From: Streptomyces sp. TG1A-60
GTDB taxonomy: Bacteria > Actinomycetota > Actinomycetes > Streptomycetales > Streptomycetaceae
Assembly (NCBI RefSeq): GCF_037201975.1
Contig: NZ_CP147520.1
Span: 496,001-560,000 of the forward strand
Length of the DNA: 64,000 bases
Direction of reading: 5' to 3'
The translations under genes were made by a program, and so were the position numbers. Below the pieces are notes generated by a model, which was not told where the DNA came from, did no database searches, and saw nothing but the letters and a program-made list of their open reading frames with translations. Position 1 is the stretch's first letter. Each line of letters begins with the position of its first letter. Below are positions 41,951 to 51,011 of this stretch, piece after piece.

Positions 41951-43807
41951 ATGGCCGACATGAGCGACACCACGCGGACGCCGGAAGCAACCGGCGCGGC
42001 CGGGGCCACCACGCCGGTGAACCCGCCGAATCTGCGCATCACCTCGCTGAGCAAGTCCTTCGGCGGTGTCCGCGCCCTGGACGAGGTGGACCTCACCGTG
42101 CCGGCGGGGCAGGTCCACGCCCTCCTCGGGCACAACGGGGCCGGCAAGTCCACACTCATCAAGTGCCTCGGCGGCGCGTACCCGCCGGACGCCGGGACGA
42201 TCGAGGTGGGCGGTGTGCCGTACACCCGGCTCAGCCCGCGCGAGTCCATCGCGGCCGGGGTGGCGATCATCTTCCAGACGCTGAGCGTCGTGGACTCCCT
42301 GACCGTGGCGGAGAACATCTTCCTCGGCCAGGAGTGGACCCGGTACGGCCGGATCGACCGCCGGGCCCAGGAGAAGGTGGCCGCCGAACTCCTCGACCGC
42401 GTCGCCGCGAGTTGCTCCCCCCGCGACCGGGTGGGTGAACTGCCCATGGGACAGAAGCAGTTGGTCGAGATCGCCAAGGCCCTCAGCCGCAGCGCCTCGG
42501 TCCTGGTCCTGGACGAGCCCACGGCGGCGTTGTCGGGCACCGAGAGCGAGGCCCTGGCCGCCCGTGTGGAGGACCTCCGCGCCCAGGGCCTCGCCATCGT
42601 CTACGTCACCCATCTCCTGGCCGAGGTCGAACGCCTGGCGGACGCGGTGACCGTCCTACGGGACGGCCGGGTCGCCCATCACGCGGCGGCGGGAGGCCAC
42701 AACCGCCGGGAACTGGTGGAGGCGATCACGGGTGGCCGGGGAGCCGCGCCGACGGGTTCCGCGGGGAGTGGGCCGGCCGCGGCGCGCGGCTCGGCGGGCG
42801 GGACGGCGCCCGCCACCGGTGCCGGTGGCGCGTCGGACGCCGCCCGCGGCGGGGCGGACACGGTCGCCGGGGCCGCGGGCGGCGCCGATCACGACGCGCC
42901 CGGCCACGAGGGACACGGCACCGCCGGGTTCCCCGACCGCGAGAGCCCCCCTTCCCCGGGAGCGGCCGACCGCCCCCGGGAAACCGCCACCGCACCCGAC
43001 GGAGCCGTGGCCCTCTCCCCGCCCGGCACACCCCTCACCGCGCGCCTCACCGTCCACGGCCTGCACGGCCCCGGCTTCGGACCGGTCGACCTGACCGTCG
43101 GCGAGGGCGAGATCGTGGGGCTGTACGGGCTCATCGGGTCCGGGCGTACGCGGGTGCTGGAGACCTTGTTCGGCAGGCGCCGTGCGTCCGGTGGCACGGT
43201 CCGGGTCGGGCAGCGTGTCGTCTCGCCGGCCCGGCCCGCCGACGCGCTGGCGGCAGGGGTCGCGCTCGTGCCGGCGGACCGGCGGACGCAGGGGCTGTTC
43301 GCGGGGCTGAGCGCGCAGGACAACGTGCTGCTGCCGTCGGTGCGGACGCTTGCCCGGCGCGGGGTGCGGGCGCTCGGCGCGGAGCGGAGGGTGTTCGGCT
43401 CGCTCGCCGGGGCGGTCGGGCTGCGGCCCGCGCGACCGGGGCTCCCGGCGGCGGCCTTCTCCGGCGGCAACCAGCAGAAGCTGCTGCTCGGCCGGTGGAT
43501 CAACGAGGCCCGTGCGGTCGACGTCCTCCTGCTGGACGAGCCGACCCAGGGCGTCGACGTCGGCGCCCGCCAGGAGATCTACGACGTCGTCGGCACGCTC
43601 GCCGACCAGCGCGGCACGGCCGTCCTGTTCGCCTCCAGCGACCCGGAGGAGGCGGCCGTCCTCGCCCACCGCTGTCTGATCGTCGACCGGGGCCGGATCG
43701 TCGCCGAACTCTCCGGCGCCGACCTCACGGAAGAGTCCCTGCTCGCGGCAGTGCACGACGCGGGGCCGACGGCCGGACCCACCCCATCCCACGAAGGAGC
43801 AGCATGA
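41951..43807 (+). CDS. Sugar ABC transporter ATPase, two NBDs with long linker
   Basis: 618-aa RbsA/MglA-type fusion ATPase. NBD1 has GHNGAGKST (about 60-68), LPMGQKQLVEIAKAL and LVLDEPTAAL. A Gly/Ala/Pro-rich, low-complexity linker of about 100 residues (roughly 260-360) joins NBD2, whose Walker A is degenerate (GLIGSGRTRVLE) but whose FSGGNQQKLLLGRW and LLLDEPTQGVD are intact. Such degenerate second sites are normal in this family; the long linker is not. Stop overlaps the permease start (ATGA). Confidence 0.9.
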   Translation: MADMSDTTRTPEATGAAGATTPVNPPNLRITSLSKSFGGVRALDEVDLTVPAGQVHALLGHNGAGKSTLIKCLGGAYPPDAGTIEVGGVPYTRLSPRESIAAGVAIIFQTLSVVDSLTVAENIFLGQEWTRYGRIDRRAQEKVAAELLDRVAASCSPRDRVGELPMGQKQLVEIAKALSRSASVLVLDEPTAALSGTESEALAARVEDLRAQGLAIVYVTHLLAEVERLADAVTVLRDGRVAHHAAAGGHNRRELVEAITGGRGAAPTGSAGSGPAAARGSAGGTAPATGAGGASDAARGGADTVAGAAGGADHDAPGHEGHGTAGFPDRESPPSPGAADRPRETATAPDGAVALSPPGTPLTARLTVHGLHGPGFGPVDLTVGEGEIVGLYGLIGSGRTRVLETLFGRRRASGGTVRVGQRVVSPARPADALAAGVALVPADRRTQGLFAGLSAQDNVLLPSVRTLARRGVRALGAERRVFGSLAGAVGLRPARPGLPAAAFSGGNQQKLLLGRWINEARAVDVLLLDEPTQGVDVGARQEIYDVVGTLADQRGTAVLFASSDPEEAAVLAHRCLIVDRGRIVAELSGADLTEESLLAAVHDAGPTAGPTPSHEGAA

Positions 43808-44796
43808 CCACCGCGACCGCCGCCGGACGTGTCGTTCCCGGCCCGCGCGCGCTCGGCGCACACGGGCTGGCGACGGTGCGGCGCCAGCCTCTGATCGTCG
43901 TTCTCGCCCTGCTGGTGCTGGTGTTCCAGTTGTCCACGGGCAGCTTCCTCGACCCGGGCAATCTGCGGGGGATCGCCACCGACGCCGCCGCCCTCGCGAT
44001 CGTCGCCGTACCGCTGGCCCTGCTGGTCATCAGCGGCTACCTGGATCTGTCGGTGGGCTCGACGCTGGCGCTCGGGGCGCTGACTGCGGGCTGGCTCGCG
44101 GGTGAGCAGAGCCTGTCGCCCGTGGTCGCCGTCCTCGGGGCGCTGGCGGTCGGCGCGGCGGTCGGTGCCGTGAACGGGGTGCTGTGCTGCTACCTGGGGC
44201 TGTCGCCGTTCATCGTGACGCTGGGCATGCTGGCGGCCGTACGCGGGCTGGCGCAGCAGCTCTTCCCGTTGCCGCTGAGCGGATTCGGCGACGGTTTCGC
44301 GTGGCTGGGCGGGGCGCGGATCGCCGGAATCGCGGCGCCCGTGGTCATCGCCGCCGCCGTGCTCGTCGCCGGGGCGCTGTTCCTGGCGTACACCCCGACC
44401 GGGCGGCATGTGTTCGCGATCGGGGTCAACCGGGAGGCCGCGTACCTCTCCGGCATCGACGTCCGCCGTACGCCGTTCGCCCTGTTCCTGGTCACGGGCG
44501 CCGCCGCCGCGCTGGCCGGGGCGATCAAGGCGTCCGTGCTGGACAGCGTGGTCGCGGGCACCTCCGGCGCGGGCTTCGAGCTGACGGTGCTCACGGCGGT
44601 GCTGCTGGGCGGCGTCGCGCTGAGCGGCGGCTCCGGTTCGGTTCTCGGTGTCCTGCTCGGCGTGCTGTTCCTGGGTTGCCTGCAGAACGGGCTGACACTG
44701 CTGAGCGTGCCGACGTTCTGGCAGCAGATGGCCCAGGGCGTGGCCCTGGTGGCGGGCGCCGCGCTCGCGTACTTCGGCCCACGCCCGAACCGGTGA
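43804..44796 (+). CDS. Sugar ABC transporter permease
   Basis: 330-aa RbsC-type permease (BPD_transp_2), about ten membrane helices. Typical motifs: SGYLDLSVGSTLALGAL, PFIVTLGMLAAVRG, AIGVNREAAYLSGIDVRR, LLGGVALSGGSGSVLGVLLG. ATG 43804 overlaps the ATPase stop. One permease for the whole system, so it works as a homodimer. Confidence 0.9.
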   Translation: MTTATAAGRVVPGPRALGAHGLATVRRQPLIVVLALLVLVFQLSTGSFLDPGNLRGIATDAAALAIVAVPLALLVISGYLDLSVGSTLALGALTAGWLAGEQSLSPVVAVLGALAVGAAVGAVNGVLCCYLGLSPFIVTLGMLAAVRGLAQQLFPLPLSGFGDGFAWLGGARIAGIAAPVVIAAAVLVAGALFLAYTPTGRHVFAIGVNREAAYLSGIDVRRTPFALFLVTGAAAALAGAIKASVLDSVVAGTSGAGFELTVLTAVLLGGVALSGGSGSVLGVLLGVLFLGCLQNGLTLLSVPTFWQQMAQGVALVAGAALAYFGPRPNR

Positions 44797-44846
44797 CCTG
44801 CGATCCGCCCCCTCCCTCCCTCCTCCGACACCCCAGAGAGGTCCTC

Positions 44847-46544
44847 GTGAGCGACACTTCCCCCACCCTCGTCCTGACCGGCGGTCAGGTCATCACCGTC
44901 GACGCCGGTTTCACCGTCGCCGAAGGTGTGGCCGTGCGCGGCCGGGAGATCGTCGCGGTCGGCACGGACGCCGAGATGCGCGCGCTGGCCGGGCCGACGA
45001 CGAGGATCGTCGAGCTGGCGGGGCGGACCGTGCTGCCGGGCATCAACGACTCGCATCTGCACGGCGCCGCGTACGGGCTCGCCAAGCCGCCGTTCGCCCT
45101 CGACGTCGGGCATCCGGCGGTCGGTTCGATCGCCGACATCACCGCGACGGTGCGCGCGGCGGCGCGGACCACCGCGCCCGGCGAGTGGATCGTCGGCCTG
45201 GGCTGGGACCCCGGCTATCTCGCCGAGTGCCTCGCCGATCCTGGCCGCTTCCCGCACCGCACGGACCTGGACGCGGTGGCGCCCGACCATCCCGTCTGCC
45301 TGACCGACTTCTCGCAGCACATGGTGTGGGCCAACAGCGAGGCACTGCGCCGCTGCGGGATCGGCGCCGGCACCAAGGCGCCCGACGGCGGTGTCATCGA
45401 CCGGGATACCGACGGCCTGCCCACCGGCATCCTGCGCGAGGCCGCCGGGGTGCTCCTCCAGGCCGCCCTGCCCTCCCCCACCGTCGCCCAGCGCCGCCAG
45501 GCGATCCAAAACGTCGTCGCCGAACTCCACTCGCGGGGCATCACCAGCTACACCGAGCCGGGCCTCGGCCCCGGCGGCTCCGAGACCCTGTTCGGCGGGC
45601 TGAGCACCGACAACTGGACCGCCTACGCCGACCTGGCCGCGACCGGCGCTCTGCGCGCCCGGGTCAGCGTCCTGCTGCTGCCCGCGCCGATGGGCGGCTC
45701 CGCCGACGACGTCCGCAAGGGGCTCGCCGAGCTCCACCGCCCCGGGTCAGCGGACCCCCGCCTCCTGAAAGCGAACGGCGTGAAGATCTTCGCCGACGGG
45801 GTACCGCCGAACCGTACGGCCTGGATGAACGAGCCCTATGTCGACGGCGGTCACGGCTCGCTGTGCGTGCACGGGCCCACGCCCGAGCTTCAGGTCGACG
45901 AACTGTTCGACATGATCCGCGTCGCCCACGAGGCCGGCTACCAGTTGGGCGTCCATGTGACCGGTGACCGGGCCATCGACACCGTCGTGGACGCGTTCCT
46001 GGCCGCGCAGGAGGCAGCGCCACGCCCGGACGCCCGGCACTACGTCATCCACGGCGACTTCATCGGTGCGGACAGCCTCACCCGGCTGGCGGCGCACGGC
46101 TACGGCGTCAACATGAACCCCGCCATCAAGTGGACGATCTCCGACCTCATGGAGGAGATCGTGGGCCCGGAGCGGTCGGCGTACGAGTGGCCCGTCCGCT
46201 CGGCCTTCGAGGCGGGGGTCGCGGTGTGCGCCAGCTCGGACGCGCCGATCACGGAGCCCGACTGGCGGCGGGGCGTCGCCGGGATGCTGCTGCGCGAGTC
46301 GAAGGCCAGCGGCCGGGTCAGCGGCCCTGAGCAGTGCGTGGAACTGGCCGAGGCGCTGCGGGCGTACACGATCAACCCGGCGCGGCAGGACTTCGCCGAG
46401 GGCTGGAAGGGGTCCGTGGAGGTGGGGAAGGTGGCCGACCTGTGCGTCCTGGACCGGCCGCTGCTGGACGCCGACCCGCGTGACATCCCTCAGGTGCAGG
46501 TGGACATGACGGTGTTCGACGGCGGGATCGTCTTCGAACGCTGA
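44847..46544 (+). CDS. Amidohydrolase (YtcJ-like, family 3)
   Basis: 565-aa metal-dependent hydrolase. GTG 44847 after GAGAGG. Metal ligands in the expected places: DSHLHG, GVHVTGDRAID, HYVIHGDF and SSDAPI. Family members cleave amides or cyclic amides. Fourth gene of the transporter operon, 50 bp after the permease. It probably acts on the imported solute or a derivative; that the solute is a sugar amide, glycosylamide or lactam-like compound is inference. Confidence 0.86.
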   Translation: MSDTSPTLVLTGGQVITVDAGFTVAEGVAVRGREIVAVGTDAEMRALAGPTTRIVELAGRTVLPGINDSHLHGAAYGLAKPPFALDVGHPAVGSIADITATVRAAARTTAPGEWIVGLGWDPGYLAECLADPGRFPHRTDLDAVAPDHPVCLTDFSQHMVWANSEALRRCGIGAGTKAPDGGVIDRDTDGLPTGILREAAGVLLQAALPSPTVAQRRQAIQNVVAELHSRGITSYTEPGLGPGGSETLFGGLSTDNWTAYADLAATGALRARVSVLLLPAPMGGSADDVRKGLAELHRPGSADPRLLKANGVKIFADGVPPNRTAWMNEPYVDGGHGSLCVHGPTPELQVDELFDMIRVAHEAGYQLGVHVTGDRAIDTVVDAFLAAQEAAPRPDARHYVIHGDFIGADSLTRLAAHGYGVNMNPAIKWTISDLMEEIVGPERSAYEWPVRSAFEAGVAVCASSDAPITEPDWRRGVAGMLLRESKASGRVSGPEQCVELAEALRAYTINPARQDFAEGWKGSVEVGKVADLCVLDRPLLDADPRDIPQVQVDMTVFDGGIVFER

Positions 46545-46548
46545 GTCC

Positions 46549-46604
46549 GGCCGACACGATAAGGCCGGCGCCGCTCTCGCGGCGCCGGCCTTATCGTGTC
46601 GGCC
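46549..46604. terminator. Bidirectional terminator
   Basis: A perfect 26-bp stem (GGCCGACACGATAAGGCCGG...) with a 4-nt TCTC loop lies between the convergent amidohydrolase and luciferase-like genes, 5 bp past one stop and 9 bp from the other. Confidence 0.9.
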
Positions 46605-46612
46605 GCCGGTCG

Positions 46613-47554
46613 TCAGCCGGTCAGCGTCGTCACCCGTCGCATGACCTCCTTGCAGAAGGCGCCCACCTCGTCGGGGTCGTCGATGAACTGGTTCGGCTTG
46701 ACGCAGAAGGTCGTGAAGCCCTGCTCCAACTGCTCCGGTACGGACGCGAGGGCCGCGCCGAGGTCCGCCGGGGAGTGGTCGTCGGGGAAGACCGCCTGGG
46801 TGCCGCCGATCATCTCCAGGTCGGCGGCGTCCCGGCCGGCGGCGGCCATCGCCTCGTGGAGCGCCTTCAGATCCTGCGGCGTCGGCCGGCCCAGGGGGTG
46901 GAAGCCGTGGCCGTACCGGACGAGGCGGCGCAGCACGGGACCGCGCAGGCGCTGCCCGCCGAACCACAGCCGCGGCCCCTCGGGGCGGTACGCCTTGGGC
47001 TCGAAGTAGACGTCCCGGAACGGGTAGTGCTCGCCGTCATGGGAGATGGGGGACGGCCCCCAGGCCTTCGCCCAGACCTCCAGGTGCTCGTCGAGCAGCC
47101 GGCCCCTGCTGCCGAAGGGCACGCCGAGCGCGTCGTACTCGTCCTTGCTCCAGCTGACCGTGGGCTGCACCAGCAGCCGTCCCTCGCTGAGCAGGTCGAG
47201 GGTGCCGAGTTCCCGGGCCATCAGCAGGGGGTGGCGCAGCGGGGCGAGCACGGCCGCGGCGGCCAGCCGCAGGCGCTCGGTGACGGAGGCGATGGCGGCG
47301 AGCAGGAGCAGGGAGTTGGGCCACGGGGTGTGCGGGTCCTGATTGCCGGGGAGGGCGTAGTCGCGGGGGTTGCCCATGATGCCGTCGGCGGCGGAGTCGG
47401 GGCCGAGCACGATGTGTTCGCTCACCATGACGGAGTCGAACCCGGCGTCCTCGGCCTCGCGGGCCCACCGTACGGCGGTGGGCAGGTCCGCCCGGCCGCC
47501 CGTGAGCGTCCAGTTCTCACTGAGGACAAGCAGCATGCGGGGGGTGGTGCTCAT
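46613..47554 (-). CDS. LLM-class flavin-dependent oxidoreductase
   Basis: 313-aa bacterial-luciferase-like monooxygenase: LTGGRADLPTAVRWAREAEDAGFDSVMVSEH, LAPLRHPLLMARELGTLDLLSEGR. Such F420- or FMN-dependent enzymes oxidise small molecules; substrate unknown. ATG 47554 has AAAGGGA upstream. Divergent from a MarR gene, its probable regulator. Confidence 0.87.
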   Translation of the reverse strand: MSTTPRMLLVLSENWTLTGGRADLPTAVRWAREAEDAGFDSVMVSEHIVLGPDSAADGIMGNPRDYALPGNQDPHTPWPNSLLLLAAIASVTERLRLAAAAVLAPLRHPLLMARELGTLDLLSEGRLLVQPTVSWSKDEYDALGVPFGSRGRLLDEHLEVWAKAWGPSPISHDGEHYPFRDVYFEPKAYRPEGPRLWFGGQRLRGPVLRRLVRYGHGFHPLGRPTPQDLKALHEAMAAAGRDAADLEMIGGTQAVFPDDHSPADLGAALASVPEQLEQGFTTFCVKPNQFIDDPDEVGAFCKEVMRRVTTLTG

Positions 47555-47686
47555 GGTGGATTCCCTTTCCTCCGTACAATTTGATCCCGAATGACCGATC
47601 GACCGAATGTCCGCACGAACGACGAGCCGGGAACCGGGGGGCCGCACACGGCCGTCGGGTCCGGCCGTGCTATCGAAGGAGCGCCC

Positions 47687-48259
47687 GTGCCCGGCCAGCG
47701 ATCCATCACCGACGCCGAGAAACTCGCCGCGGCGAAACTGGGGGACTTCCCGGTCCGCCGTGACCAGATGGCGGCGGTGGCGAACATCTACCGGGCCGCC
47801 TCGGCGGTGCGGCAGCATCTGGAGAACTCCGTGCTGCGCGGTTCCGACCTCACCTGGACGGCCTTCGTGGTGCTGTGGGTGGTGTGGGTGTGGGGTGAGT
47901 CCGAGACCCGGCACGTGGCGGAGGAGGCGGGCATCTCCAAGGGCACCCTCACCGGTGTGGCGCGCACGCTGGAGTCGCGCGGACTGGTGCGGCGGGCGGG
48001 CCACCCGACGGACGGCCGGCTGGTCCTCCTCGCCCTCACCGACAAGGGCGAGGAGCTGATGCGGCGGGTGTTCCCGGCGTTCAACGAGGAGGAGGCCTTC
48101 GTCACCGGCCGGCTCAGCGACGCGGAATGCCGGAGCCTCGCGGAGGGGCTGCGCGGTGTCGTGCTCCAGGTCGAGGAGCACGGCGAGGAACGCCGCCGCA
48201 CCCTGCTGAACGGTGCCGAGCCCGCACCCCGCCGCAGCGGCCGTCGCCCGAAGGCCTGA
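47687..48259 (+). CDS. MarR-family regulator
   Basis: 190-aa winged-helix dimeric regulator: AVRQHLENSVLRGSDLTWTAFVVLWVV, HVAEEAGISKGTLTGVARTLESRGLVRRAGHPTDGRL, TDKGEELM. The GTG at 47687 is preferred over the ATG at 47591 because GAAGGAG sits 6 nt upstream and the extra 32 residues are low-complexity. Regulates itself and/or the divergent monooxygenase (inference). Confidence 0.86.
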   Translation: MPGQRSITDAEKLAAAKLGDFPVRRDQMAAVANIYRAASAVRQHLENSVLRGSDLTWTAFVVLWVVWVWGESETRHVAEEAGISKGTLTGVARTLESRGLVRRAGHPTDGRLVLLALTDKGEELMRRVFPAFNEEEAFVTGRLSDAECRSLAEGLRGVVLQVEEHGEERRRTLLNGAEPAPRRSGRRPKA

Positions 48260-48314
48260 GCCCCCGGCCGCGCGCACTGCCGTCCGTCCATGGCGACGAC
48301 CACCACCTCATACC

Positions 48315-48328
48315 GTTTGAGTTCAAAC
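48315..48328. promoter_or_regulatory. MarR-type palindrome GTTTGA-GT-TCAAAC
   Basis: Perfect 14-bp palindrome (two-base spacer) in the region after the MarR gene and 190 bp before the LysE-like gene. TTGAgtTCAA-type sites are typical MarR operators. No gene starts immediately after it; it may mark the promoter of a lost or unseen gene. Confidence 0.45.
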
Positions 48329-48519
48329 AACATAGGCAGGCCCGCGGCCCTGGTCAAGGGTCGTCGGAGTGACACGCGTCCGACGGCCCCGCCGGCGGTA
48401 ATTCGATTGCCGCGGCACGGCACCGGCCTCCACGATCTGCCCATGCGCACTCTCGACGCCTTCCCTCCGCTGACCCTCGCCGCCGTGCCGGTGCGGGACC
48501 GACAGCAGCCCGGCCGACC

Positions 48520-49173
48520 GTGGGGACCGACGCCGCCCCGGTCGTGACGGCCGCGCTCGTCGCGGGGCTCCTCGCCGGCTACGGCATCGCCATCCCCGTC
48601 GGAGCGGTCGCGACCTACCTCGTCTCCCTCACCGCCCGTACGTCCCTGCGGACCGGAGTCTGCGCCGCACTCGGCGTCGCCACCGCCGACGGGCTCTACG
48701 CCCTCGTCGCCGCCCTCGGCGGGACGGCCCTCGCAGCCGCCCTGCGGCCGGCGCTGGCGCCCCTGCGCTGGGCGTCGGCCCTGGTGCTCCTCGCGCTGGC
48801 CGTACGCGGCGCGGTCACGGCGCTGCGCCGGTACCGCGCACGACGGCTCACCACCCGACCGCGGCCGGACCCGGTGGGCCCGGCACACGCCTACGTCGCC
48901 CTGCTGGGCATCACCCTTCTGAACCCCACCACGGTCGTCTACTTCGCCGCGCTGGTCCTCGGCAGCCGTGCCACCGCAGCCGTGAACCCGTGGGAACAGG
49001 TGGTGTTCGTGCTCGCCGCGTTCCTCGCCTCCGCGAGCTGGCAACTGCTGCTCGCCGGAGGCGGCGCACTGCTCGGCCGGGCACTGACCGGGCACCGGGG
49101 GCGGCTGGCGACGGCACTCCTGTCGAGTGCCGTGATCTCGGTGCTGGCGGCTCGGATGCTGAGGCCCTCGTGA
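48520..49173 (+). CDS. LysE-family translocator
   Basis: 217-aa membrane exporter with about six helices: [21 protein letters not shown], then [21 protein letters not shown], the Asn-Pro motif typical of LysE. Exports amino acids or similar solutes. Start is uncertain: GTG 48520 or GTG 48544. A short frame from ATG 48444 (MRTLDAFPPLTLAAVPVRD) ends overlapping 48544 as GTGA and could be a translationally coupled leader. Confidence 0.78.
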   Translation: MGTDAAPVVTAALVAGLLAGYGIAIPVGAVATYLVSLTARTSLRTGVCAALGVATADGLYALVAALGGTALAAALRPALAPLRWASALVLLALAVRGAVTALRRYRARRLTTRPRPDPVGPAHAYVALLGITLLNPTTVVYFAALVLGSRATAAVNPWEQVVFVLAAFLASASWQLLLAGGGALLGRALTGHRGRLATALLSSAVISVLAARMLRPS

Positions 49174-49297
49174 GCGGCGCGCGTGGCAGGAGCCGGCCGA
49201 AGTCGCCCACGGGGTACGGTCCGATGAGGATGGATTCGCCAGAGGCCGGTGTTGTAGGCGGGACGGCGTCTGTACGCGACAGCAAAGGAGGGTTGCC

Positions 49298-49744
49298 ATG
49301 CCTCTTGAGGGCGAGTACGCACCCAGCCCCACCCAGTGGGTGCGCGAGCAGGTCGAGTTGTACGAGAGCTCGGGCGGCACCAAGGGAACGACGTTGCGGG
49401 AAACGGGCCTGCCGGTCGTCATTCTCACCACGCGCGGCGCGAAGAGCGGGAAGATCCGCAAGACTCCGCTGATGCGCGTGGAGCACGACGGACGGTACGC
49501 GGTCGTGGCCTCACAGGGCGGGGCGCCCAAGCACCCGGTCTGGTACCACAATCTCAAGTCCGACCCGCACGTCGAGCTCCAGGACGGGCCGACGCGGCAG
49601 GAGTTGACCGCCCGTGAGGTCACCGGGGACGAGAAGGCCGAGTGGTGGGAGCGGGCGGTCGCCGCGTATCCGCCGTACGCCGACTACCAGAAGCAGACCG
49701 ACCGGGTGATTCCGGTCTTCGTGCTGGAGCCGGCGAACGGGTAG
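49298..49744 (+). CDS. Deazaflavin (F420)-dependent nitroreductase family protein
   Basis: 148-aa cytoplasmic protein of the DDN family: [55 protein letters not shown]420-binding and reductase function are characteristic of the family. RBS AAAGGAGG. Monocistronic. Confidence 0.87.
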   Translation: MPLEGEYAPSPTQWVREQVELYESSGGTKGTTLRETGLPVVILTTRGAKSGKIRKTPLMRVEHDGRYAVVASQGGAPKHPVWYHNLKSDPHVELQDGPTRQELTAREVTGDEKAEWWERAVAAYPPYADYQKQTDRVIPVFVLEPANG

Positions 49745-49846
49745 GGGGACGCCGGTCTCTCGTGCGCGCAAGGCGCCGTGCGGCGTGAGGAGAAAACCCC
49801 GACGCTTCGCGCATGGTCCACCGCGCACCGGGCACCCGAGTCTCAG

Positions 49847-49876
49847 GCCCCGCCGCGCCCCCCGTCGCGGCGGGGC
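49847..49876 (+). terminator. Terminator after the deazaflavin-dependent reductase gene
   Basis: GCCCCGCCGCG paired with CGCGGCGGGGC across an 8-nt loop, followed by TTCTC, about 100 bp after the stop. It also stands between convergent genes. Confidence 0.7.
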
Positions 49877-49904
49877 TTCTCACTGTCCGCTCCCCCGGCC
49901 GCCC

Positions 49905-50885
49905 TCACCCTTCCCGCGCCGCCTTCTCCGTCACGTCGAGGAAGATCTGGTCGGCCTCCGGGACGGCACGGGAGATGGAGCGCTTGATGCGGACGGCGAC
50001 CTCCTCGACCTCCTCGCTGTCGAGGCCGGGGACGAGGTCGACGCGGGCGGCCACCAGGGTGGAGTCCAGGCCGAGTTGCATGGTGAGCAGGGCCTCGACG
50101 CTGTCGATCTCGGGCTGTGCCGCCAGCAGGGCGCGGATCTGGCGGCTGGGTTCGGGGTCGGCGGCGACCCCGATGAGCTGTTCGCGGGCGTCCCGGCCGA
50201 GCCAGTAGGCGACGTACACGAGCAGCGCCCCGATCGCGAACGAGGCGGACGCCTCCCAGATCACCTGGCCGGTCAGCATGTGCAGGACCATCCCGGCGAT
50301 CGCGAGGGTCACACCGAGCACCGCCGTGCCGTCCTCGGCGACGACCGTACGCAGTGCCGGGTCCCTCAGTCCGTCGGCGCCGCCCTGATTGCGCACCTGG
50401 TGCAGGGCGCGCAGCAGGGAGGTGCCCTCGGAGAGAAGGGCGACGCCGAGGACGGCGATGCCGGCCGCATAGCCGTCGTAGGACTCCTCCGAACCGCTTG
50501 TCAGGGCGTGGATCGCCTGGAAGAAGGAGAAGCAGCCGCCCATCACGAAGATACCGACGGCGGCGAGCAGGGACCAGAAGAAGCGCTCCTTGCCGTAGCC
50601 GAAGGGGTGCCGGCTGTCGGCGGGGCGGCGGCTGCGGCGCAGCGCGGCGAGGAGGAACACCTCGTTCATGCTGTCGGCCACCGAGTGTGCGGCCTCCGAG
50701 AGGAGGGCCGGCGATCCGGCGAGGAGTCCGCCGATGGTCTTGGCCACGGCGATCACCAGGTTCGCGCCCAGGGCGACCAGCACGGTGACCCGGGTCCTGC
50801 GGTCCTCCCGTGTCTTGCCCTCCTCGTGCGGCTGCGGCTTCGGCCCTTCGACAACCGCCTCGCCCCGGTCGTCCATCGTCTCCAT
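49905..50885 (-). CDS. CDF-family cation efflux transporter
   Basis: 326-aa metal exporter. Six helices, with metal-site pattern in the second (SEAAHSVADSMNE: H-x3-D) and the fifth (VLVALGANLVIAVAK and VVAEDGTAVLGV); the C-terminal cytoplasmic domain (EQLIGVAADPEPSRQIRAL) is present. Substrate Zn, Co, Fe or Mn, not distinguishable here. The ATG at 50885 is chosen; ATG 50876 (after GGAGACG) is equally possible. Confidence 0.86.
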   Translation of the reverse strand: METMDDRGEAVVEGPKPQPHEEGKTREDRRTRVTVLVALGANLVIAVAKTIGGLLAGSPALLSEAAHSVADSMNEVFLLAALRRSRRPADSRHPFGYGKERFFWSLLAAVGIFVMGGCFSFFQAIHALTSGSEESYDGYAAGIAVLGVALLSEGTSLLRALHQVRNQGGADGLRDPALRTVVAEDGTAVLGVTLAIAGMVLHMLTGQVIWEASASFAIGALLVYVAYWLGRDAREQLIGVAADPEPSRQIRALLAAQPEIDSVEALLTMQLGLDSTLVAARVDLVPGLDSEEVEEVAVRIKRSISRAVPEADQIFLDVTEKAAREG

Positions 50886-51011
50886 GTCTGCTGATGTCCC
50901 GGTCACGTTCGCCGACTGCCCCGACCGGTCACGCTCACACCGTGGGTGGCGCGGAAATCGGGGAACCCGCCCAGGGCACAGGTATCCGGACAGACCGGGA
51001 GGACGGGTGGC

